A DNA stretch of 5,318 nt, from assembly GCA_947505565.1 (NCBI GenBank), contig CANNLB010000267.1, positions 1-5,318 of the forward strand. Direction: 5' to 3'. The stretch is from Acidobacteriota bacterium. Its GTDB lineage: Bacteria; Acidobacteriota; Terriglobia; Bryobacterales; Bryobacteraceae. Shown here in pieces: positions 1-5,022 of this stretch. Below the pieces are notes generated by a model. That model made no database searches and was not told the DNA's origin. It saw only the letters and a program-made list of their open reading frames with translations. Position 1 is the stretch's first letter, and each line of letters opens with the position of its first letter. Position numbers and translations under genes: made by a program.

Positions 1-396
1 GACGCGGTCATGGTGGTTTACCAGGGCACCTTCGACCCGGCCAACCCAGGCACGAATGCCGTGAATGTGAACGACGACAGTGACGGGCTACCGCCGGCGG
101 GCAGCACGGTAACGATTGCGGGTTGCCCATCTGCGGCGCGTCGTTGCCCCAAGTTGACCGCGACGTTGACCGCGAACACCCCGTACACGGTCGTGGTGAC
201 GACGTATGGCCCGAGCCCCAGCGATTCGGTGGTCCCAGTGTCGTTTTATGTGTTTGGCGAGCCGGTGGCGGTTGGCGGGGCCGGACCCGTTGCGATTCCG
301 ACCTTGGGCGAATGGGGCATGATCGGCCTGGGCGGTTTGCTGGTGTTGTTTGCGTGGCAGCGGCTGCGCAAAATGGACTCGGCCGAAGTGGCCTAA
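1..396 (+). CDS. IPTL-CTERM sorting-domain protein, C-terminal part (5' end outside window)
   Basis: The reading frame is open from the first base (Asp-Ala-Val-Met...) and ends at TAA 394-396, so this is the last 131 residues of a longer protein; the ATG at 10 is internal. The visible part is a beta-rich extracellular domain with an 'YQGTFDPANP' segment followed by an 'NDDSDG' turn and strands such as 'TVVVTTYGP', a pattern common in secreted bacterial beta-sandwich domains. The C-terminus is a textbook exosortase signal: 'IPTLGEWG' at about residues 99-106, a hydrophobic helix (about 107-118), then a basic tail 'WQRLRK' and nine more residues. In this family the signal holds the exported protein in the inner membrane until XrtH processes it. 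The xrtH gene starts 6 nt downstream, which makes this the likely cognate substrate. The function of the mature protein cannot be read from this fragment. Confidence 0.9.
   Translation, partial: DAVMVVYQGTFDPANPGTNAVNVNDDSDGLPPAGSTVTIAGCPSAARRCPKLTATLTANTPYTVVVTTYGPSPSDSVVPVSFYVFGEPVAVGGAGPVAIPTLGEWGMIGLGGLLVLFAWQRLRKMDSAEVA
153..176 (+). repeat. Two-copy 12-bp tandem repeat inside the IPTL-CTERM gene
   Basis: The 11-mer GTTGACCGCGA occurs at 153-163 and again at 165-175, a 12-nt period that encodes Leu-Thr-Ala-Thr followed by Leu-Thr-Ala-Asn. It keeps the reading frame and simply duplicates a beta-strand tetrapeptide. It is probably a local slippage duplication with no separate function. 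Confidence 0.6.
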
Positions 397-402
397 CCGT
401 AG

Positions 403-897
403 ATGGGCATGTTGAGCCGATCGCAGCGATTCTTCGTGCTCTTTGCCGTTTCGGCGTTGGGAATGTTCCTGCTTCTGTTGTCGGCTCCGGCGCGCCCGCT
501 GGTAGAGGGGTTCTCCGGAGCGCTGGCAGCGATGGCGAGTTGGGTGGTGCGGCTGAGCGGCGGGATTTGCGAGCAGCGGGAAGCTGTAATGAGCAACCCG
601 CTGCGCGGATTTGCGATGGAGGTGCGGGATGGTTGCAACGGGGTGAATGTGGTCATTCTGCTGTGGGCCGCGATGCTGGGTTATCCGGCTTCGGGTCGGA
701 TGAAGATGTGGGGGTTGGGGTTGGGCTTCGGGGCGATTCAGGCGCTGAATTTGGTGCGGATCATTTCGTTGTTTTTTTTGGGGCAGTACTACCGGGCGTT
801 GTTTGATTTTGCTCACCTGTACGTTTGGGAGTTGCTGATCATTCTCGACGCGATGGTGGTGTTTGCAATGTGGGCGCGGCGGGTGCGGGCGCGATGA
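403..897 (+). CDS. xrtH: Exosortase H (IPTLxxWG-CTERM-specific)
   Basis: This 164-residue polytopic membrane protein matches the short exosortase H type. Exosortases are integral inner-membrane enzymes that recognise C-terminal sorting signals and cleave or transfer the exported protein. The conserved triad is visible: Cys78 in 'RDGCNGVNVV', Arg119 in the NxxR motif of 'ALNLVRI', and His138 in 'FDFAHLYVWE'. Hydrophobic segments lie at about residues 10-27, 38-52, 82-94, 103-127 and 141-157. The upstream neighbour carries the matching IPTL-CTERM signal, which supports the XrtH subtype over other exosortases. The start could be ATG 403 or ATG 409 (Met3); neither has a clear Shine-Dalgarno, and translation may be coupled to the upstream stop 6 nt away. 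The TGA stop overlaps the next ATG (ATGA at 894-897), indicating an operon. Confidence 0.93.
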   Translation: MGMLSRSQRFFVLFAVSALGMFLLLLSAPARPLVEGFSGALAAMASWVVRLSGGICEQREAVMSNPLRGFAMEVRDGCNGVNVVILLWAAMLGYPASGRMKMWGLGLGFGAIQALNLVRIISLFFLGQYYRALFDFAHLYVWELLIILDAMVVFAMWARRVRAR

Positions 898-1571
898 CGA
901 GAGTGGCGCCGCGCAGCGAGCGCTTTTCGGTGGTCGCGCGGGCGGTGGTATTGCTGCCGGTGGTGATGACGCTTTGGTGGTTCGTGCTGAAGGGGCCATC
1001 ACTCTGGGTGCTGGCAAAACTGGCGTACGTGCCGCTGGCCTTACTGGTGGGGCCGCTGGGGCAGGCTCCGATCCGGGTGGATGCCGAGACGCAGGCCTGG
1101 ACGTTTCAGGTGCAGGTGAACGCCTACGGGCGGAACCAGAAGACGAACGAGACGCAGTGGGTGGATATGCTCGAGTTTTCGTCTGAGGCCGAGAGCATTG
1201 CTTTCTTTGCGAGCAGTTGGTTTTCCTACCTGGCGTTGGCGCTGGCGGCGGGGGCATGGCGGCGCACGGAGTGGCGGCGGGTGGGGCGGGGGTTGGGCAT
1301 CGAGACGGTGCTGAATGTGGCGTCGGTGGTGGCGTACGCCTATATCAACGGGTATGGGAGTGTACTGAAGACGGGCGCGGCGGCAGGGGGCGGGAAGCTG
1401 TGGGCGCTCGAGTATCTGTACCACCTGATCTATCTGGTGTTGCCGTTTGCCGGGCCGTTTATCGTGGCAGTGTCGCTGCACCGGAAGTGGCAGGAGTATC
1501 TGGGATTTGCCGTGCCAGAGCGGGCGGCGGGGATCGCGGCAGTCGGGGCCACCTCGACGCGGCGCGCTTGA
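894..1571 (+). CDS. Exosortase H-associated membrane protein
   Basis: This is a 225-residue protein starting at ATG 894, which overlaps the xrtH stop as ATGA; I prefer this start to one at 825, which would lie deep inside xrtH in another frame. The layout is a membrane segment (about residues 13-33), a second hydrophobic stretch (40-54), a roughly 45-residue polar region (about 57-101) containing 'AWTFQVQVNAYGRN', and then membrane segments at about 102-121, 134-151 and 178-195. Its size, position after XrtH, and membrane/soluble/membrane design fit the family known as exosortase H-associated membrane proteins. Its biochemical role is not established; an accessory in substrate presentation or processing is an inference. 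The last about 20 residues (Ala/Gly/Arg-rich, ending 'STRRA') are low in complexity, and the stop directly abuts a decayed phage-like remnant, so the native C-terminus may have been altered. Confidence 0.85.
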   Translation: MTRVAPRSERFSVVARAVVLLPVVMTLWWFVLKGPSLWVLAKLAYVPLALLVGPLGQAPIRVDAETQAWTFQVQVNAYGRNQKTNETQWVDMLEFSSEAESIAFFASSWFSYLALALAAGAWRRTEWRRVGRGLGIETVLNVASVVAYAYINGYGSVLKTGAAAGGGKLWALEYLYHLIYLVLPFAGPFIVAVSLHRKWQEYLGFAVPERAAGIAAVGATSTRRA

Positions 1572-1770
1572 ATCCCGCCGCCAATTGGGTACGCAGTCGC
1601 GGAGTTTGGCCCCCGGAATGAAGTTCCAGGCGCGGACGGCCCCGCGGTCATCAGGCAGCAGGAAGGCAAGTGCCAAGCTCGTTAGGTCGGTCGTGCTCGA
1701 CAGGTCGAACCCCGCGTCTGTAACCCCGAGTCAGTCACCACAGCGCAGCATTCGTCCCACTTCGGCGGGT
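1572..1770 (-). pseudogene. Remnant of a phage terminase large subunit (nuclease-domain start), frameshifted
   Basis: Read on the minus strand, 1709-1572 encodes 'FDLSSTTDLTSLALAF' followed by an acidic turn, then 'AWNFIPGAKLRD' and 'NWRRD'. This closely resembles the opening of the RNase H-like nuclease domain of HK97-type terminase large subunits, where a GxDLSSTxDLTAL motif carries the first catalytic Asp and is followed by a 'F.P...lrer...d' segment. In an adjacent frame, about 1773-1710 reads 'DPPKWDECCAVVTDSG', resembling the 'W..C' segment that normally precedes this motif. A shift in or near the GGGG run at 1709-1712 would join the two; in the motif's own frame a TGA stop lies at 1731-1733. 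Only about 60 residues of a protein that usually exceeds 400 remain, with no start and no catalytic ATPase part. Family assignment is from motif memory, without an alignment. Confidence 0.62.
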
Positions 1771-1917
1771 CGAGGCAGGGCCGGGTCGAGGGGCATGTTC
1801 GTGGGGAGGCGGCCAAAGTGAGCGGGATCAGGTAGCCGGAGTGGGCACCGATTTGGAGTTTGAAGTTTTGGGCTTGGCCGACAGCGGGGAACTCTCTGAT
1901 GTCGGCGTTGCGGTGGA
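1771..1917. other. Rest of the gap between the convergent xrtH operon and pxpC, no intact gene
   Basis: This stretch separates the terminase-like remnant from the pxpC stop. On the minus strand, the frame carrying the 'KWDECC' piece stays open back to about 1918 and contains 'NFKLQIGAHSGYLIPL', which looks protein-like but has no start codon and matches no family I recognise. No tRNA, clear terminator hairpin or promoter is evident, although two transcription units converge here. Confidence 0.4.
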
Positions 1918-2796
1918 TCAGAGAGTTTCGATGAGGGATTGCTGGCGGCGGAGGAGGCGCTGGGCTTCGGCGTTGGAGACGAGTTGGAAACGAACGCGAT
2001 CGCCGGGGCGGAGCTGGCCAATGCTGGGAATGTCGGCAGTGATGACGTTGGCGATTTTGGGGTAGCCACCGGTGGTTTGCTGGTCGACGAAGAGGAGGAT
2101 GGGCTGGCCATTGGGGGGGAGTTGGATGGCGCCGAGGGGGACGCCCTCGGTGACCATTTGGCCGGGATTGGGGGAGAGGATGGCAGGGCCGTCGAGGCGG
2201 AGGCCCATGCGATTGGAGTCGGGAGAGACGAGGTATTCGGCGTGGTAAAAGGTATTGGCGGGGAAGGAGGAAGATTGGGGGCCGGCGGTGACGCGGAGAG
2301 TGGTGTTGTAGGTTGTGAGGGAGTTGGGGACTGGGTTGGTTTTGGGTGCACTGGCGGACGGGCCGATGGGGAGGACGTCGCCTTTGCGGAGGGGGCGTCC
2401 GCCGAGGCCGCTGAGGACATGGGTGGAGGCGCTGCCGGCGACGAGTTTGGCGGGGATGCCTCCGCGGACGGCGAGGTAGGAGCGAGCACCTGTTTCCAGG
2501 GTTCCGGTGCGGATGGTCTGGCCAGGTAGTATTTCGAACGGCCGGTACATGGGGAGTGCGGGGAGGCGGCCTCCGGTGAGGGCGATGGTGGCGCCTTGGG
2601 GGAATGTGAAGGTGCCGCCGAGGAGGGTCATCTCGAGGGCGGGTGTGTTTTCGTTGTTACCGAGGAGGCGATTGGCGATGCGAAGGGCGAGGGGGTCGGC
2701 TGCGCCGGAGCGGGAGACGCCGTCGATGCCGTGGCCTGGGCGGCCGAGGTCCTGGACGGTGGTGAACATGCCGGGGTTGTCGATAACAATTTTCAT
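1918..2796 (-). CDS. pxpC: 5-oxoprolinase subunit PxpC (biotin-dependent carboxyltransferase-like, KipA/YbgK family)
   Basis: This 292-residue protein is close to full family length. PxpC works with PxpB and PxpA to open 5-oxoproline (pyroglutamate) to glutamate in an ATP-dependent cytoplasmic reaction. Family landmarks in order: 'TVQDLGRPGHGIDGVSRSGA' near residues 13-32, 'ANRLLGNNENTPALE' (41-55), 'ALTGG' (72-76), 'LAVRGG' (108-113), 'LSGLGGRPLRKGD' (128-140), 'SPDSNRMGLRLDGPA' (191-205), 'GAIQLPPNGQPIL' (222-234) and 'TTGGYPKIANVITAD' (241-255). The family's usual 'GAMD' appears here as 'GAADP'. The ATG at 2796-2794 overlaps the pxpB stop (ATGA), implying translational coupling. The gene ends facing the + strand xrtH operon. 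The coding strand is strikingly C-rich and G-poor, reflecting a strand-wide bias in this part of the window. Confidence 0.95.
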   Translation of the reverse strand: MKIVIDNPGMFTTVQDLGRPGHGIDGVSRSGAADPLALRIANRLLGNNENTPALEMTLLGGTFTFPQGATIALTGGRLPALPMYRPFEILPGQTIRTGTLETGARSYLAVRGGIPAKLVAGSASTHVLSGLGGRPLRKGDVLPIGPSASAPKTNPVPNSLTTYNTTLRVTAGPQSSSFPANTFYHAEYLVSPDSNRMGLRLDGPAILSPNPGQMVTEGVPLGAIQLPPNGQPILLFVDQQTTGGYPKIANVITADIPSIGQLRPGDRVRFQLVSNAEAQRLLRRQQSLIETL

Positions 2797-3389
2797 GCGG
2801 GGATGAATTTGACGCGATCGCCGGGTTGGAGGAGGCTCATGGGTACGTTGTGGGGGTTGAAGAGTTCGATGGTTGTGTGGCCGATGAGTTGCCAGCCGCC
2901 GGGAGTGGCGATGGGGTAGATGCCGGTTTGATCGCCGGCGATGCCGAGGCTGCCGGCGGGAACAACTTTGCGGGGGGAGGGAAGGCGGGGAGTGGCCAGG
3001 GCGGCGGGGAGGCCGTGAAGATAGGCGAAGCCGGGGACGAAGCCGAGGAAGGCGACGGTGTAGTTGGCGGCGGCGTGGAGTTCGATAACGCGACCGGGGG
3101 AGAGGTTGTGGAGGCGGGCGAGGGAATCGAGATCGGGGCCGTCGTAGTGGATGGGGATTTGGTGAAGGGGGCGCGGGGCCTTTGATTGCGGGGGCTGAAT
3201 GGCGGCAGCGGCGCGTTGGACTTCGTCGTGGGAAGTGCGGAGGGGATCGAAGACGAGGAGGATAGAGGCGTAGGCGGGGTGGATGTTGACGACGCCTGGA
3301 ATATGGAAGAGGGCGTGGAGATCGGTCGCGTCCGGGGCGAGGTCGAGAAAGAGAGACTGGTCGCTGGCGTAACGAAACATTCGCTTCAT
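2793..3389 (-). CDS. pxpB: 5-oxoprolinase subunit PxpB (KipI/YbgJ family, allophanate hydrolase subunit 1-like)
   Basis: With PxpC this forms the PxpBC part of ATP-dependent 5-oxoprolinase. From ATG 3389 it is 198 residues, slightly short for the family, whose members often have about 210-240. The core is intact: 'IPIHYDGPDLDSLA' (78-91), 'VIELHAAANYTVAFLGFVPG' (101-120) running into 'FAYLHGLP', 'PRLPSPRKVVPAGSLGIAG' (134-152), 'QTGIYPIATPGGWQLIGHT' (154-172) and 'LLQPGDRVKF' near the end. The frame stays open to about 3674, but those extra 95 residues are antisense to a pseudogene and unlike the family. The true start is ATG 3389 (MKRMFRYAS...) or ATG 3380 (MFRYAS...); neither has a strong ribosome binding site. 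The gene is first in a pxpB-pxpC unit with a 4-nt overlap. A promoter should lie upstream in 3390-3500, but I see no convincing -35/-10 pair. Confidence 0.95.
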   Translation of the reverse strand: MKRMFRYASDQSLFLDLAPDATDLHALFHIPGVVNIHPAYASILLVFDPLRTSHDEVQRAAAAIQPPQSKAPRPLHQIPIHYDGPDLDSLARLHNLSPGRVIELHAAANYTVAFLGFVPGFAYLHGLPAALATPRLPSPRKVVPAGSLGIAGDQTGIYPIATPGGWQLIGHTTIELFNPHNVPMSLLQPGDRVKFIPA

Positions 3390-3407
3390 GGTACGCCGGA
3401 GCGATAG

Positions 3408-3970
3408 ACCCGTGGGGATACGCGACAGATTTTCTGGCTGCGACTGACTGTGCCGCTGCTGGCGTGGGAACGCCCAGGAGTGGAGTTCAAGGTGTTTCAC
3501 TTTCCGGCAAGTCAGATTCCGCGGATTGACGGGAAGGTGGACGACTGGGCGATGGACCGGAAGGATTTGGAGGTGAAAGTGAACGTTGGCCGGGTGACGG
3601 GGATGAAGCGGCTCTATCTTCTGGATGAGGCGTAGGATCACTATTGAGACATCAGCGACCGCAATTTGCGTCACGACATTTCTGAGTGGGTGGTGGACGG
3701 GAGTTTATTGGGCGGGCCGTTTATAAAGCATATGCCTCCGGTGAAGGATTACGACCCGAAGGGCGCGTACTTCACGTTTCACGGGATGCAGGCGCAGAAG
3801 TGACGCATCTTCACGCCGGCGGAGGGGAAGGACTGGACGATGGCTTAGGGGTGCCAGCCGTGGATGAAGAATCTGCCTTATGCGAGTGCGGCGTATAACT
3901 ACAATTTCAAACCGGGGGAGAGCGGGAAGTTGATTCCGGAGTTTTTCGTTACGCCGTTCAATTATCCTCC
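3408..3970 (+). pseudogene. Decayed secreted protein with CBM9-like domain, one frame with four internal stops
   Basis: A single + strand frame encodes protein-like sequence from about 3408 to 3970 but is interrupted by TAG 3633-3635, TGA 3645-3647, TGA 3801-3803 and TAG 3846-3848, with no frameshift needed. The order is a hydrophobic start ('IFWLRLTVPLLAWE'), 'FPASQIPRIDGKVDDWAM', 'RLYLLDEA', stop, 'DHY', stop, 'DISDRNLRHDI', 'WVVDGSLLGGPFI', 'GAYFTFHGMQAQK', stop, 'RIFTPAEGKDWTMA', stop, 'GCQPWMKNLPYASAAYNYNF' and 'ESGKLIPEFFVTPFNY'. The 'RIDGKxDDWA' opening and 'D-W-VVDG' strand resemble family 9 carbohydrate-binding-like domains found in secreted proteins. The stops fall where Trp or Tyr would fit the context. 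The similarity seems to end near 3970. No usable start codon lies in frame before GTG 3450. It diverges from pxpB. Family is inferred from motifs; an intact parent probably exists in related genomes. Confidence 0.75.
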
Positions 3971-3989
3971 AGCGCATCGAGGCGCTTCT

Positions 3990-4013
3990 CCGCGCGGGAT
4001 TGTTCCCGCGCGG
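3990..4013. repeat. GC-rich 9-bp perfect hairpin with 6-nt loop
   Basis: CCGCGCGGG (3990-3998) and CCCGCGCGG (4005-4013) are perfect inverted repeats around the loop ATTGTT. The stem is entirely G/C. On the + strand a pyrimidine-rich stretch with T runs follows, but the T runs begin about 35 nt later, so it is not a canonical intrinsic terminator. It could be an extragenic palindromic repeat, or it could act as a barrier to transcription entering from either side. Confidence 0.7.
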
Positions 4014-4172
4014 GCATGGTCAAAACTTTCGCGTCTTTCTTTGGGGCTTTTCTTTTTTTGACTTTTTTAAGGAACGGTTCAACTTATCGCAAACGGTGCC
4101 GTGTGCCGCAGGTGTGCCAGAGATAGGCGGCTGGAGCGGTTTTAGCGCTTGTAGCCACACCTCACCGGCCAA

Positions 4173-4198
4173 TGAAAACAACACGTGACGTGTTTTCA
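4173..4198. promoter_or_regulatory. Inverted repeat downstream of the aldolase gene (possible terminator or operator)
   Basis: TGAAAACA (4173-4180) and TGTTTTCA (4191-4198) pair as an 8-bp stem around a 10-nt loop. An alternative and nested reading is the near-perfect palindrome AACACGT-G-ACGTGTT at 4180-4194. It lies about 52 nt past the aldolase stop in the minus direction. The minus strand has no T tract right after the stem (only TTGG), so a terminator is uncertain; the symmetric core would also suit a dimeric DNA-binding protein. Confidence 0.45.
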
Positions 4199-4249
4199 TC
4201 AGCTTGCATCCTCGTCACTTCCTTCGACTGCCACCTTCGGCACCAATGC

Positions 4250-5017
4250 TCAATTTCGTAGGCTGCCGACGATTTCTTTACCCTTCTCGAGCATCATGGC
4301 CCATTCGGACCCTGTCCCTAAAAACCGATACCCCCGGTCGCGCCACGTTGTCGACAGAGCCAGGTTTCGAGCCTGAATTCCGGGTGCGATTCCTTTGGCC
4401 ACGCAAGTATCGCGGATGGCTTCGAGAGTCTCAACCATCTTCGGGTCATCGAACTGCCCGGGAACGCCCAGGGAGATCGAAAGATCCACCGGCCCGACCA
4501 TCACGACGTCGATTCCCGGCACCGAGAGCAGCTCCTCGCGCGCTTCAAATGCCCGCTTGGTCTCGATCTGCAGAATCACCATTCCGTTCTCATTCCGATG
4601 GGTCATCACCTGCGGAATCGTCACGTTCTCGTAGTCGTTCTGCATCGTGGTCAGCCCAAAGCCACGAATGCCCACGGGTGGAAATTTGCACCAGCTAATG
4701 GCCTGGGCCAAAAGCTCCGGCGATTCGACGCGCGGGAAGATGATGCCGTCGCCGCCGCAATCGAGCGACCGGGCGATGAGATCGTATTGCATGTCGGCCA
4801 CGCGGACGAAAACGGTCAGTCCACATAGGCCGGCGACGCGGCAGATGTCCTGCTGCGTTTCGATGCCGAAACAGCCATGTTCGCCATCAAGATAGGCATA
4901 ATCAAAGCCGGCCGCTTTCAAGATCCTCGCGATCTCGGGATCGCGGAGCTGTCCATAGGAGGTACCCAACACGGTCTTGCCAGCTTGCAAGGCCTGCTTT
5001 ACGGGGTTCAAGCGCAT
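4250..5017 (-). CDS. HpcH/HpaI aldolase family protein (class II, pyruvate-type aldolase)
   Basis: From ATG 5017 the protein has 255 residues, the usual size for this TIM-barrel family. Members are divalent-metal-dependent enzymes that reversibly cleave 2-oxo-3-deoxy or 4-hydroxy-2-oxo acids to pyruvate and an aldehyde (for example HpaI, or the GarL 2-dehydro-3-deoxyglucarate aldolase). Key positions are visible: 'YLDGEHG' with His47 (general base), Arg72 in 'VFVRVAD', 'GIIFPRVES' (91-99), metal ligand Glu152 in 'ILQIET' and metal ligand Asp178 in 'MVGPVDLS'. The 'PPVGIRGFG' loop (113-121) is also typical. The exact substrate cannot be decided. The frame opens further to a TTG at 5056, but those 13 extra residues (rich in Pro/Ala) would overlap the upstream gene; the ATG, 5 nt after that gene's stop, fits the family start better. 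No strong Shine-Dalgarno is seen, so coupling to bshC is likely. Confidence 0.93.
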   Translation of the reverse strand: MRLNPVKQALQAGKTVLGTSYGQLRDPEIARILKAAGFDYAYLDGEHGCFGIETQQDICRVAGLCGLTVFVRVADMQYDLIARSLDCGGDGIIFPRVESPELLAQAISWCKFPPVGIRGFGLTTMQNDYENVTIPQVMTHRNENGMVILQIETKRAFEAREELLSVPGIDVVMVGPVDLSISLGVPGQFDDPKMVETLEAIRDTCVAKGIAPGIQARNLALSTTWRDRGYRFLGTGSEWAMMLEKGKEIVGSLRN

Positions 5018-5022
5018 AGGCG

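Larger units (their letters stand above)
3966..4249. other. Non-coding spacer with T-rich tracts
   Basis: No supported gene lies between the end of the pseudogene and the aldolase stop. The stretch has T runs on the + strand (4048-4051, 4053-4059, 4063-4068), a pyrimidine-rich background from about 4027 to 4068, and the two inverted repeats listed separately. On the minus strand, 4083-3958 is an open frame reading a Lys-rich peptide ('KKVKKRKAPKKDAKVL') then 'MPAREQSRAEKRLDALEDN', with only a TTG at 4023 or ATG at 4017 as possible starts; I do not call it as a gene. The composition differs sharply from the G-rich DNA to its left. Confidence 0.6.

Noticed and set aside
88..1257. Long minus-strand open frame of 389 codons
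   Set aside because: It is antisense to the IPTL-CTERM gene, xrtH and its partner, whose domains are clear. Its translation is Pro/Arg/His-rich with no recognisable domain, as expected from the reverse of G-rich coding DNA.
1731..2489. Minus-strand open frame of 252 codons overlapping pxpC
   Set aside because: Ser/Pro/Ala-rich out-of-frame reading of the C-rich pxpC strand. pxpC in its own frame has full family motifs.
1939..2529. + strand open frame of 196 codons opposite pxpC
   Set aside because: Gly/Glu/Asp-rich antisense shadow with no domain. It reflects the G-rich strand.
3390..3674. 95-residue N-terminal extension of PxpB
   Set aside because: It is antisense to the recognisable pseudogene and does not resemble the PxpB N-terminus. 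Family-like sequence begins at ATG 3389 or 3380.
3705..3977. Minus-strand 90-codon open frame opposite the pseudogene
   Set aside because: The + strand frame has consistent protein-like motifs across the same DNA. The minus reading is Arg-rich and featureless.
4204..4698. + strand 164-codon open frame opposite the aldolase
   Set aside because: Arg/Ser/Pro-rich antisense shadow of a gene with clear catalytic residues.
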